A stretch of 16,163 bases of DNA from Candidatus Atribacteria bacterium 1244-E10-H5-B2 (GTDB lineage: Bacteria > Atribacterota > JS1 > SB-45 > 34-128), in NCBI GenBank assembly GCA_003575245.1, contig NMQN01000479.1, positions 1 through 16,163 on the forward strand, given 5' to 3'. The stretch's first letter is position 1, and each line of letters starts with the position of its first letter. Below, piece after piece: positions 5,756-12,767 of this stretch. The position numbers and the translations under genes were made by a program. Under the pieces are notes generated by a model. It made no database searches. It was not told the DNA's origin and saw only the letters and a list, made by a program, of their open reading frames with translations.

Positions 5756-8179
5756 TTATTCAGGCATATCTTCTGGTCTGACATATTCTCCATTTACTTC
5801 TTCTATATTTTGTTTCCCTGTTGAATTAAAGACCTTCATGCTTTCTTGTATCATTGTTTTATCAGTATCGTCTAATTCTTCCTCTTCTTTTTTAAGTTTG
5901 TCGGACTTCCAATTTATCCCAGACCAAGCTTCTTTGTGTTCCTTCCCTCTATTGTAATATATTAAAGTTGTTCCATATCCTAAATCTCTCATCTTAGTTC
6001 CAAGCTTAATTGTTTTAATCCCTGGATGGTCAATGGTTGTTAAATATTCATTATATTTTTCCCAAAAAAAACGTTTTTGAATTTTACCATCTCTATTTTT
6101 TATTGTTTCAGTTTCTAAAAAAGTTGATAATGGTTCACTGGCTAATAAGTATTCTGCTTTATGCACTTCAGAGGACTTTTCGTTTGTAAACTCCCAATCT
6201 CTTTTTCTTAGTTTTTTTAAATAGACAATTAAACATAAGGCAAATCCTTCTATTTCTATTTCAGGTAATTTATCAATAATATCAAGAATTTTCTTTTTCT
6301 CATTTGGAGCTTTAGGATTTAAAACAAATTTGTAAGGGCATTTTACAATAATCGTCCTATCAAAAAAAGCATCTAAAGTATCTGCTGTCTCCCTTATTAT
6401 GTTCCCGACAAAGATACTTTTTGCTTTGTTATAAAAGTAAAACGGTTCTTTAAATTTCCTCTCTCCCCTTATAAGGTCTTGCCCAGTTATTCTCTTAAAC
6501 ATGTCATCATTCTTAATCATTGAATAATTTTCTTCGCTTGCTATATTTAAGGCTTTACCATATAAGTTAGCTGCTGCAAACTTATCCTTTGCTAAGGAGG
6601 TCATACTTTCCATAGCCATATTCTCTTTGCCATAAATTCTGGTAAGCAATCTTTCATATTGACTTTTTCCATTCCTACTTCCACCATATAAAAAGAGACT
6701 TCTGGGATTAGGGATACTTCCCCACATAGGATAAGCAGCAAATTCTTTTAAAGTGATAACATCTTTTTCTTCAACTATGTCGTTTAAAAATTCATCTACC
6801 TTTTTACAACTGGGAGCTTGGGGATTATAATTTACTGCCCATTTACTGATAAAAAAATATTTAGGGGAGTATTCTATAGTTTTATCTGTATCCAAATCGA
6901 ATATAACATTGTTAAAAGGAATTAAATTTAAAGGGGGTTCTATTGCATCTTCCTCTTTAAAGCACTTACCTTTTAGTTCATTGATAACTTCATTTACATA
7001 ATGGACAGAGCAATGTTCTGGTTTTAATATCTCTTCCCTTAATATTGCATTTATCCATTTTTCTGCTCCCAACTTCCAAATCTTTTTCGTTACACTGTAA
7101 TACCAAAACCTACCTAAATAATCATAAATTAAGTTATATTTTTCTCTCATCTTTTCTGAATATAGTTTGACATTAAATTTTGTTGGATGTTTTATAGCGA
7201 AGTTCCCTTTGGCAGTCTTCAATGTATATAATAGATATTCGGGGTCATTATCTTTTAACTTCCCATTTGGCTGGACTATCATTGCTTTGATAATCTCTTC
7301 ATCGGTAAAAGTATTACGGTTGACTAATATACTGGTTAAAGACATAGAATAACCACTCTTAGTCGTATCAGCCAAATCAGTCCTGATACCATTCCAAGTC
7401 GCTTTTAACTTTTTATTTGATTTTAGAAGTTCTTTAAAACTATCAGGCAATACGATATCATCTAAATTACTAATCCAACCTTTAATTTTCTCTTTCCCTA
7501 TTGCTGTTTTACCTAAAACTTTCTCTTCTTGTTTGATATGAAACTCTTTGAATTGTTTGATGTCATATTTAATATCAGGTTCAAATTTAATTATCTTTAC
7601 TGGTAGACCTCCATTATGGTCAGGCTTAAAATTAAAAGTATTCGGCACCCTTAAACAACGACATAAATCTTTCCCAGCAATATCTCCACCTAATGCTTTA
7701 GACAAACCCGCTAACATCCCCCTTAAATGCAATGTATAAGTATTGTTCTTAATGTTGATTGGTTCTGATAGTAACCAATATAGATGATAGCCCTGTCCAC
7801 TATCTATTATTATTGATGGAGGTATTTTGAATTCTTTTATTTTCTGTAAAGCCTCTTCTTTGGTTGGCAAGTTAGGCTTGTCTTTTCTTTTGCAGTCTAT
7901 ATCACAATAAAGTGCTTGTAAGACTTTTACGTCTTTTTCAGTTCCCGTTCCCTTACGATATCTGGGACATACTCCAAAATGGACATTAAGATTTTTGAAA
8001 TGGTCTGTATTTAACAATTTGGTTAGTCTATCAATATCTTTTATCCTTTCAAAAAATTGCTCTTTGAATTTAGGTTTAGGTTCATCTTTTATAAGTTCAA
8101 AAGTCCTAACATCAATGTAGTTTTCTTTATCTACACCAGCGAATAATGCTTTTAAAAATGTCTCTGTTAATACTTGCAT
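5756..8179 (-). CDS. Primase-SF3 helicase replication protein (RepB-like primase / D5-type)
   Basis: This is the replication initiator of the element: it primes and unwinds DNA. The N-terminal third is an archaeo-eukaryotic-type primase: DxD metal ligands in YCDIDCK (D93, D95), SGQGYHLYW (127-135) and DLCRCLRVPNTFN (171-183). Residues about 240-330 form a helical PriCT-like linker. The C-terminal half is an SF3/D5 helicase: Walker A GGSRNGKS (499-506), Walker B ALNIASEE (543-550), sensor SIFVGN (588-593) and an arginine finger near R608, then a winged-helix-like end. At 807 aa it is a full-length fusion. The ATG has an AAGGAGAG SD. The iteron-flanked AT-rich segment lies just beyond its stop, so that is its likely target. 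Confidence 0.9.
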   Translation of the reverse strand: MQVLTETFLKALFAGVDKENYIDVRTFELIKDEPKPKFKEQFFERIKDIDRLTKLLNTDHFKNLNVHFGVCPRYRKGTGTEKDVKVLQALYCDIDCKRKDKPNLPTKEEALQKIKEFKIPPSIIIDSGQGYHLYWLLSEPINIKNNTYTLHLRGMLAGLSKALGGDIAGKDLCRCLRVPNTFNFKPDHNGGLPVKIIKFEPDIKYDIKQFKEFHIKQEEKVLGKTAIGKEKIKGWISNLDDIVLPDSFKELLKSNKKLKATWNGIRTDLADTTKSGYSMSLTSILVNRNTFTDEEIIKAMIVQPNGKLKDNDPEYLLYTLKTAKGNFAIKHPTKFNVKLYSEKMREKYNLIYDYLGRFWYYSVTKKIWKLGAEKWINAILREEILKPEHCSVHYVNEVINELKGKCFKEEDAIEPPLNLIPFNNVIFDLDTDKTIEYSPKYFFISKWAVNYNPQAPSCKKVDEFLNDIVEEKDVITLKEFAAYPMWGSIPNPRSLFLYGGSRNGKSQYERLLTRIYGKENMAMESMTSLAKDKFAAANLYGKALNIASEENYSMIKNDDMFKRITGQDLIRGERKFKEPFYFYNKAKSIFVGNIIRETADTLDAFFDRTIIVKCPYKFVLNPKAPNEKKKILDIIDKLPEIEIEGFALCLIVYLKKLRKRDWEFTNEKSSEVHKAEYLLASEPLSTFLETETIKNRDGKIQKRFFWEKYNEYLTTIDHPGIKTIKLGTKMRDLGYGTTLIYYNRGKEHKEAWSGINWKSDKLKKEEEELDDTDKTMIQESMKVFNSTGKQNIEEVNGEYVRPEDMPE

Positions 8180-8203
8180 AATTTACTCTCCTTATGCCTA
8201 ATT

Positions 8204-8273
8204 GGCGTAATTGGAAGTAAAGGAGTTAGCCTGCCCTCCAATCACGCCTTTTAGACGCAGGCAGTTTTCTGCC
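8204..8273 (-). promoter_or_regulatory. Leader hairpins upstream of the primase-helicase
   Basis: GGCGTAATTGGA (8204-8215) pairs with TCCAATCACGCC (8237-8248) at 11 of 12 positions. GGCAG-TTTT-CTGCC forms a second hairpin (8260-8273). GCCTGC (8229-8234) can instead pair with GCAGGC (8257-8262), which would exclude the others. This competing arrangement in a 120-nt leader resembles an attenuator or translational switch. The arms also contain ATTGG, the half-motif of the origin iterons, so autoregulation by the replication protein is another option. Confidence 0.4.
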
Positions 8274-8299
8274 CAGCTTTTATTTAATTTTTTTTTGCC

Positions 8300-8506
8300 C
8301 TAAATTAAACAAACCCCTTTGGCATCATGTCGGCTGTTACAGTTATATTCACCTTTAATTGTATTGATCCCCATAGAAGGGTCTTTATCTTCGTGGTCGG
8401 GGTTAATGCGACGGGCTAAATACTGCCCTTCCTTTCCTGTCCTTTTAGCTTTAACTGTGATCTTTTCCTGTGTCTTGTAGTGGCATAAATCTATATATTC
8501 TTCCAT
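8300..8506 (-). CDS. Short CHC2-type primase zinc-finger-like protein, degenerate
   Basis: The 68-aa product resembles the zinc-binding domain of DnaG-type primases, whose usual form is 'C..H.D..PS......g.w.C..C...G'. Visible here are NPDHEDKDPSMGIN (35-48) and GEYNCNSRHDAKG (52-64). The first Cys is missing (Arg or Asn at the site), and the second CxxC reads CNSRH. H38, C56, H60 and C66 could still hold zinc. The frame ends soon after, where a catalytic domain would normally begin. It may be a stand-alone finger aiding the neighbouring primase-helicase, or the remnant of a longer primase. It starts 4 nt after the upstream coiled-coil gene and is probably translated with it. Confidence 0.55.
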   Translation of the reverse strand: MEEYIDLCHYKTQEKITVKAKRTGKEGQYLARRINPDHEDKDPSMGINTIKGEYNCNSRHDAKGVCLI

Positions 8507-8510
8507 TTGC

Positions 8511-8885
8511 TTATTGTTTAACTCCTTCCTTCTTTATTTTTCCCCCTACTTTGGTAATCTTCCAGTCATCATCTTTGAATTGAGATATAATTTTAAGCAT
8601 TTTCAGGGGAGCGTCAATATCAGCAGTATCAACCAGACCCCCTACCCGATCATACTTCTCAAGGACAGCATTAAGTTTTTTCTCGCCTTCAAAGCCAATT
8701 TTTTTTCTTCTTCTGGTATACTCAATAAGAATTTTGTCTAAGTCCTCTTCGGTTACTTTTGTTTTCTCATTTTTAGATTTCTCAACTAATTTTCTTATCT
8801 TCTCTTCTTTTTCTTTTTCTGCTTTTTTAAGCAATTCACTCATCTTAACCGATACTCTATCTAATTCTCGTTCCATTTTCCTCAT
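8511..8885 (-). CDS. Hypothetical coiled-coil protein, 124 aa
   Basis: The N-terminal 70 residues are nearly all Lys, Glu, Arg and Leu with heptad-like spacing, indicating a long coiled coil. The C-terminal part (about 85-124; TADIDAPLKMLKIISQFKDD, then WKITKVGGKIKKEG) looks more globular. No family is recognised. An AAAGGAG SD lies 11 nt before the first ATG; a second in-frame ATG is at codon 4. It lies in the packed leftward run from the 40-aa gene to the CHC2-like gene and is probably a phage-type early protein. The plus-strand frames over it are mirror shadows of its lysine codons. Confidence 0.65.
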   Translation of the reverse strand: MRKMERELDRVSVKMSELLKKAEKEKEEKIRKLVEKSKNEKTKVTEEDLDKILIEYTRRRKKIGFEGEKKLNAVLEKYDRVGGLVDTADIDAPLKMLKIISQFKDDDWKITKVGGKIKKEGVKQ

Positions 8886-8974
8886 ATATATTACTCTCCT
8901 TTCATTAACCCGGAAGGATCAGTCGAAAGGAGAGCAATAAAGCCCCCACCGATCCCGCCGGGCAATAGACCGTT

Positions 8975-9097
8975 TTACCGGCCAGATTTAAACCCAATAT
9001 TAGATTCCTGTTTCTCTTTATTCCTTTGCTCCCTCAGCTCCCGGATAGCTTTAAGCCTCTTCTTTTCCTTTTTGATTTTCTTCCTATCCTTTTCCAT
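8975..9097 (-). CDS. Small basic protein, 40 aa
   Basis: An ATG at 9097 opens a 40-codon frame. Its first half is almost wholly Lys, Arg and Glu (MEKDRKKIKKEKKRLKAIRE), followed by LREQRNKEKQESN and a GFKSGR end. The composition suggests one charged helix that may bind nucleic acid or act as a scaffold. A GAAGGAG SD is present but 13 nt away, longer than ideal. The start overlaps the end of the interrupted gene upstream by 14 nt, a typical phage-type translational coupling. Function unknown. Confidence 0.5.
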   Translation of the reverse strand: MEKDRKKIKKEKKRLKAIRELREQRNKEKQESNIGFKSGR

Positions 9098-9395
9098 TGC
9101 TAAAACTCAGCTCCTTCACTAGATCTTTACAGATCTCGATTCCTTTAATATGAAGTGAATACCACTTTGTTAAGATTCCCCTGAATTCTTCAATAGTGGC
9201 TTCCCCTTTAAGTCCTGCTTTTCAGACTTCATTAAGCCGGTCTTCTGCCTGATCGGTCTGCTCATAAAGGCTCCCATGGTGCTCTCTGATATATTCAATA
9301 GTGCCTGCCCTATATCTTCTACTGATCCCATCTAAAGCTTTTTTGAATAGCACCTCAAAAGGATCTTCATTTTTAAGGTAAAAACCTATATTCAC
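9084..9395 (-). pseudogene. Small gene interrupted by an in-frame TGA
   Basis: A GTG at 9395 with an AGGTGA SD opens a protein (NIGFYLKNEDPFEVLFKKAL onward) that meets TGA at 9222-9224. The same frame then stays open for 45 more codons (KAGLKGEATIEEFRGILTKW onward) to TAG at 9084-9086. This second part is as protein-like as the first, and its end overlaps the next gene's ATG. The simplest reading is a 103-residue protein with a Trp-to-stop change (TGG to TGA) or a sequencing error. Other genes end in TGA, so genome-wide recoding is ruled out, and I see no obvious SECIS-like hairpin after the TGA. A stop that truncates a still useful 57- to 60-aa protein is also possible. Family unknown. Confidence 0.6.
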
Positions 9396-9499
9396 TCTGA
9401 TCACCTGTCTTTTTTAATTTGACAATTTTATATTTATTATGTTAATATAAAAACTCACAAGGCCCCATAAACTTAAAACGTGGGGATATATATTTATAG

Positions 9500-9536
9500 A
9501 AAAAGGAGTTTCAAAGTGCTAAAGAGGCTCCTTTTT
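9500..9536. terminator. Bidirectional terminator-like hairpin
   Basis: AAAAAGGAG (9500-9508) pairs perfectly with CTCCTTTTT (9528-9536), giving A- and T-runs on both sides of the stem. It lies between the PC4-like gene and the interrupted gene. The 200-bp gap around it holds only a 21-codon frame (MSNSQYDRGYKVKLDIEMFL...) that overlaps the end of the PC4-like gene, too short to call. Confidence 0.5.
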
Positions 9537-9605
9537 CTTTTTGTATTCTAAACCAAAAACATTTCGATATCAAGTTTAACCTTGTATCCCCTATCATACT
9601 GACTA

Positions 9606-9809
9606 TTAGACATCTTCCAACTTCCTTATCATTTTTATAAAATTTGGTAGCCATTCAGAGTTAAAATTTACACCCTTAGGAGTGGGAATATACTTCCCAT
9701 CTACTTTTACGAATTGCCTTAAATCAACTCTTTCTTGTTCCTTATATTCCCCGATAGATAAAACTAATCTTCTGTTATCTGTAATATCTAATTTTCCGAT
9801 CTCTTTCAT
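9606..9809 (-). CDS. PC4/p15-like ssDNA-binding protein
   Basis: The 67-aa product matches the PC4 (transcriptional coactivator p15) C-terminal fold: strands NRRLVLSIGEY (12-22), VDLRQFV (28-34) and YIPTPKGVNF (40-49), then a C-terminal helix EWLPNFIKMIRKL (52-64). The 'vdiR.f......y.PT.KGi' pattern is the diagnostic part. PC4-like proteins dimerise and bind single-stranded DNA; phage and bacterial forms are linked to replication, recombination or transcription control. An AGAAGG SD lies 8 nt before the ATG. Its place between the excisionase-like gene and the replication genes suits a replication or regulatory aid. The family match is from pattern recognition only. Confidence 0.7.
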   Translation of the reverse strand: MKEIGKLDITDNRRLVLSIGEYKEQERVDLRQFVKVDGKYIPTPKGVNFNSEWLPNFIKMIRKLEDV

Positions 9810-9840
9810 AAAATTTGCCTTCTTTTTCTGTTATAAAAAT

Positions 9841-9890
9841 AAAAAAAGGGATATTAGTGGCTGTTTTTTTCCTCTAAATATCCCCTTTTT
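9841..9890. terminator. Bidirectional terminator hairpin
   Basis: AAAAAGGGATATTAG near 9843-9857 pairs with the complementary arm around 9873-9890 (CTAAATATCCCCTTTTT) with one bulge. Poly-A and poly-T on the two sides make it an intrinsic terminator in either direction. It lies between the HTH gene and the PC4-like gene. Confidence 0.6.
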
Positions 9891-9942
9891 AATCACTTTA
9901 AATCAAGACCTGAACCTAAATGCCAACTTTTATCGATGAATT

Positions 9943-9959
9943 GTGTCACGCTGTGACAC
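9943..9959. promoter_or_regulatory. Perfect palindrome GTGTCAC-GCT-GTGACAC
   Basis: A 17-bp dyad with 7-bp arms lies in the gap between the HTH gene and the PC4-like gene. On the plus strand it is followed by five T, so it could be a short terminator. Its perfect symmetry equally suits a repressor operator for the PC4-like gene and those beyond. Confidence 0.5.
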
Positions 9960-10012
9960 TTTTTAGCAAATTGAATACATCGCCAGCTGATTTCAGACCT
10001 TTTTTTCTATTT

Positions 10013-10195
10013 TTATTTAACTCCCTCTATAAACTTTTGTAAATTCTCTTCGGTTACATACCAGGATAAACCTATCTTCCTGGCCTTGATTTTTCCTTCT
10101 CTTAGATATACCCGGACAGTCCTGGCACTTAGGTTTAGCATACTCACCAGGTCCTCTACCGAATATAACTTTGTATTAACAACAGCGATCACCAT
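10013..10195 (-). CDS. Excisionase-like helix-turn-helix protein (HTH_17)
   Basis: The 60-aa product is a MerR-like winged helix of the excisionase/HTH_17 type. YSVEDLVSMLNLSARTVRVY (11-30) is the helix-turn-helix, LREGKIKARKIGLSWYVTEE is the wing, and NLQKFIEG is the closing helix. Such proteins bend DNA at attachment sites or regulate early genes. I chose the ATG at 10195, which has a GGGGGTG SD, over the GTG two codons earlier. A strong promoter with flanking direct repeats lies upstream and a terminator follows, so it is a separately controlled small gene. It may work with the recombinase at 11865 or control the early genes. Confidence 0.8.
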   Translation of the reverse strand: MVIAVVNTKLYSVEDLVSMLNLSARTVRVYLREGKIKARKIGLSWYVTEENLQKFIEGVK

Positions 10196-10230
10196 AAACA
10201 CCCCCTTAATTATTTACCCCCACACTAAAA

Positions 10231-10268
10231 ACGATATCACATAACTTATTTTTTGTCAAGCATAACTT
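10231..10268 (-). promoter_or_regulatory. Sigma70-type promoter with operator-like direct repeats
   Basis: On the minus strand TTGACA (10254-10259) and TATCGT (10231-10236) are 17 bp apart. AAGTTATG occurs on each side of the -35 box (10261-10268 and 10240-10247), 21 bp apart, or two helical turns. This would let a regulator, perhaps the HTH protein itself, control the gene at 10013. Confidence 0.6.
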
Positions 10269-10317
10269 CATTTTAATTCCTCAAATAAAATAATTTAATA
10301 TTACAGACTTATTCTGA

Positions 10318-10602
10318 TTAAGTTTTCTGTTTTATGTTTTTTCCTTTTAAGCCATCATTCACAACCATATTAAAAGCCTCTGTTAAGCTGCGCCTATCCC
10401 AGTATGAAAAGTTATATAATTTTTGCAACAAATCCTTCTTAATATAAAAGGTCATTTTTTTAGTCTTAAAGGTTTCTTTACCAGGATCAAGGGAAGGCAT
10501 GCCTATTTTGCGTGTATTACTTACATTACGTTTATTACTTGTTTTGCCTGTGGTTTTCTTGATAATTTTATCTTCAAGATTGATATTTTTTCCTACTGGC
10601 AT
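10318..10602 (-). CDS. Ribbon-helix-helix ParB-like partition partner
   Basis: The 94-aa product has a flexible, basic N-terminal half (1-46) and a C-terminal ribbon-helix-helix: strand KKMTFYIKK (48-56), helix DLLQKLYNFSYWD (57-69), and helix RSLTEAFNMVVNDGL (71-85). This is the layout of the small partner of type Ib ParA proteins (ParG, omega), which binds the centromere, stimulates the ATPase through its basic tail and represses the operon. Its ATG lies 2 nt after the parA stop and its AAAGGAG SD is inside the parA end, so the two are translationally coupled. A plain CopG-like repressor is the alternative. Confidence 0.75.
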   Translation of the reverse strand: MPVGKNINLEDKIIKKTTGKTSNKRNVSNTRKIGMPSLDPGKETFKTKKMTFYIKKDLLQKLYNFSYWDRRSLTEAFNMVVNDGLKGKNIKQKT

Positions 10603-10604
10603 AT

Positions 10605-11351
10605 TTAACTCCTTTCGTTTAAAAATTCTTTAGCCAAATTCTTATAATCAACAGAACCAGAGCTTCCAGGTGCATAACTTAATACACTTTTAGCGAATGA
10701 GGGTGATTCTGCTATTTTTACACAAATCTTAATAACCGAATTAAAAACCTTTTCTTTTGAATTGTTCTTGATCTCGTTTAAGACCTCACCTGATAACCTT
10801 CTCCTACTATCAAACATCGATACTATAATTCCCCCAATCTTCAAGTTTTTATTCAAAACACCTTTAACCTCATCGATGGTTTTCAATAATTGCGTTAAGC
10901 CTTGAAAGCTTAAAACTTCCATTTGTAAAGGGATCAATACCTCGTCGGCCACAGTTAAGGCATTTACGGTCAGTATAGATAAAGCCGGGGGGCTATCAAT
11001 AAAGATATAATCATATCCCCCTAAATCCTTTAGTCGTTCACTCAATAACTGTTCCCTTCCAATCTTATTAATTATAGATACTTCTAAGTCGGCTAACCGG
11101 GAAGAAGAAGGGGCAATATCTAAACCTTCTCTTTTTACAAGTATTGTTTGTATTGTTTGTTTCCCCTGCAATACTTCCACTATGGTATTTTCTGGATTAT
11201 GTATCCCGAATGAATAGGTAAGGTTAGCCTGGGGGTCCAAATCAATTAACAATATCTTTTTGCCCATTAAAGCAAGAGATACTCCTAAATTTATCGCAAG
11301 GGTGGTTTTTCCGGTTCCGCCTTTCTGATTGGTTATAGTTATAATTTTCAT
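10605..11351 (-). CDS. parA: ParA-type partition ATPase (type Ib)
   Basis: ParA ATPases form dynamic patterns on the nucleoid and segregate plasmids. The 248-aa protein has the deviant Walker A motif KGGTGKTT (10-17), the switch DLDPQAN (38-44) and the Walker B-like YIFIDSPPALS (115-125). It starts directly with the ATPase strand MKIITITNQ and has no N-terminal HTH, which places it in the small type Ib group paired with ribbon-helix-helix partners. The ATG follows a GGGGGG run. A 16-bp repeat occurs both upstream and inside the gene, and a heptad array lies farther upstream. Its presence implies a plasmid-like replicating stage. Confidence 0.92.
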   Translation of the reverse strand: MKIITITNQKGGTGKTTLAINLGVSLALMGKKILLIDLDPQANLTYSFGIHNPENTIVEVLQGKQTIQTILVKREGLDIAPSSSRLADLEVSIINKIGREQLLSERLKDLGGYDYIFIDSPPALSILTVNALTVADEVLIPLQMEVLSFQGLTQLLKTIDEVKGVLNKNLKIGGIIVSMFDSRRRLSGEVLNEIKNNSKEKVFNSVIKICVKIAESPSFAKSVLSYAPGSSGSVDYKNLAKEFLNERS

Positions 11352-11392
11352 TTATCCCCCCCGTTAATAATTGTAATGTTTGTATTGTTTGT
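11145..11392. repeat. 16-bp direct repeat inside and upstream of parA
   Basis: TGTTTGTATTGTTTGT occurs at 11145-11160 inside parA and at 11377-11392 just upstream of its start. The upstream copy is next to a TATAAT -10-like box on the minus strand (11397-11402). It could be a binding site for the RHH partner in autorepression. Confidence 0.45.
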
Positions 11393-11426
11393 AATAATTA
11401 TAATACAAGTTAAGAAAAAATATGTT

Positions 11427-11624
11427 TTAAACAGCTTGAACCGTTTTAGACTTCTCATTTAACCTGGTTAATTTTTCCCTTCTTTCCCGATCCATTGCTT
11501 TAACTTTAGCAGCTACAATTAAATAAAATTCCTGTTCGTTGTATTTATCTTCTTTTAGGTCCAGGATTAATTTATTATAGAAATTATCAAACTCACTTAA
11601 AAAGTTTAATCTTTCCGGGAGCAT
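11427..11624 (-). CDS. Hypothetical protein, 65 aa, upstream of parA
   Basis: A predicted all-helical, charged small protein (LPERLNFLSEFDNFYNKLIL, then a DRERREKLTRLNEKSK region near the end). I recognise no family. An AAGGTGGTGA SD lies 6 nt before the ATG, which makes it a real gene. It is the gene just upstream of parA and downstream of the heptad array, so it may be co-transcribed with the partition genes or replaced by a separate parA promoter. It could be an accessory partition or copy-control factor. Confidence 0.65.
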   Translation of the reverse strand: MLPERLNFLSEFDNFYNKLILDLKEDKYNEQEFYLIVAAKVKAMDRERREKLTRLNEKSKTVQAV

Positions 11625-11685
11625 TTAGAATCACCACCTTAATTTTGTAGGATTGTATAAGAAAAAATCAGCCTAATTCTTAGCG

Positions 11686-11745
11686 CGATACTCGATACGC
11701 GATACGCGATACGCTAACCGCATGCGGTACTCAATACGAGATACG
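11686..11745. repeat. Heptad repeat array, candidate parS centromere
   Basis: Four consecutive 7-bp units, CGATACT then three CGATACG (11686-11713), are followed by a perfect palindrome CCGCATGCGG (11718-11727). Two more related heptads, CAATACG and AGATACG (11732-11745), follow. Omega-type ribbon-helix-helix proteins bind tandem non-palindromic heptads upstream of their operons. The array lies about 60 bp upstream of the 65-aa gene that precedes parA and is GC-richer than its surroundings. A recombination site for the nearby recombinase is the main alternative. Confidence 0.6.
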
Positions 11746-11864
11746 AGTCCCTTTTAGACCTCCAAATTTCGCTTTTAAGGCCCCTCAAATTTCTTGCCCT
11801 TATGATTGTATGCGTTTATTGACCTTTTCGCTTAAAAACTTACGCCTTTTCTTCTTAGATATAT

Positions 11865-12440
11865 CTATAAATTAAAATTCTTCAATACCTTAGTTACCTC
11901 GTCATCGGTGATCCCCAGGTAGCGTTTAGTCATCGAGATAGATTGATGGCCTAAGACCTCTTGTATAAGTTCGATAGGAACGCCGGACATTCTCATCTGA
12001 TAGCCTAAAGTTTTTCTTAAAGTATGAGTTCCTATCCTGGTCTTGATCCCGACCTCTCTACACCAGGATTGAATTAACTGCCAGGCCCGGATTCGACTAA
12101 TAGGTTTATTTATCTTTGTCTTATCGCTAATGAATAGATAACGTTCCAGGTTATATATTCCGGTCTTATCAAAAAAATATTCTAAGGCATTTTTGGCCTC
12201 ATCGTTAATATAAATTAATCTTTGTTTCTTGGTCTTTTTCTCTTTCAGGTCTAAATATTCTTTGATCTCTCCGGCCTGATCCTTCACATCTTCGACCTTT
12301 AGTTTCAATATATCGGATATCCTGAGGCCGGTATTAATCCCCAGGGTAAAGAGTAAAAAATTCCGGGGATTCTTTTTCCTCAGATTCCCCTTAATTGCCC
12401 GGATCGCTTTAAGTTCTCTTATCGGTTGGACCTTTCTCAT
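11865..12440 (-). CDS. Short tyrosine recombinase / integrase, 191 aa
   Basis: A Xer/phage-integrase-type recombinase consisting of little more than the catalytic domain. Visible catalytic residues are R40 in NTGLRISD, a Lys in the KEKKTKKQRL beta-hairpin (about 67-75), HTLR (H139, R142), H165 in LGHQS and the nucleophile Y174 in KRYLG. The usual N-terminal SAM-like arm-binding domain (about 100 aa or more) is missing, as in many short plasmid and phage recombinases used to resolve dimers. An AAAGGA SD precedes the ATG and a good promoter lies upstream. It adjoins the partition module, which suits stable inheritance, but integration cannot be excluded. Confidence 0.88.
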   Translation of the reverse strand: MRKVQPIRELKAIRAIKGNLRKKNPRNFLLFTLGINTGLRISDILKLKVEDVKDQAGEIKEYLDLKEKKTKKQRLIYINDEAKNALEYFFDKTGIYNLERYLFISDKTKINKPISRIRAWQLIQSWCREVGIKTRIGTHTLRKTLGYQMRMSGVPIELIQEVLGHQSISMTKRYLGITDDEVTKVLKNFNL

Positions 12441-12767
12441 TTTCTCAATATCCTTTCTTTACGTTTTTATTCTATTATATAATATTGTAAAGAAAAAAGT
12501 CAAACCTTTTTTAAAGTATTTTTACTCTTATTTTAAATACTCTTTATTTATAAGGCTTTCGCTATTATTTTATTATTAACATACTCCCTCTTGTGTTAAG
12601 TAAGATATCCCCGAATCCCTGCCCCTTCCCGGCCATTACCCACATTCGACAAACCTATTCGATAAACGGAGAGATACCTTTTTTCACCGGTCCACACCCG
12701 GGGATTAAAAACCGACGAGATTAAACAATTTAATTAACTTATCCCTTCGAAAACGCCTCAAAGGTTA
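12441..12767. other. Intergenic region upstream of the recombinase
   Basis: Besides the recombinase promoter it holds an AT-rich inverted repeat AGTATTT/AAATACT near 12515-12541 and a GC-richer patch (12600-12720) with CCGG and CCCC motifs. I see no gene or RNA here. Confidence 0.5.
12474..12503 (-). promoter_or_regulatory. Sigma70-type promoter of the recombinase gene
   Basis: On the minus strand TTGACT (12498-12503) and a perfect TATAAT (12474-12479) are separated by 18 bp, about 35 bp upstream of the recombinase ATG. This is the strongest promoter match in the window. Confidence 0.7.

Noticed and set aside
9222..9224. Selenocysteine or recoded TGA
   Set aside because: Several other genes end in TGA, no Cys/Sec-type motif surrounds the codon, and I see no clear bacterial SECIS hairpin directly after it.
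9540..9612. 21-codon minus-strand frame overlapping the end of the PC4-like gene
   Set aside because: Too short, and its SD would be too close to the ATG; kept only as a note.
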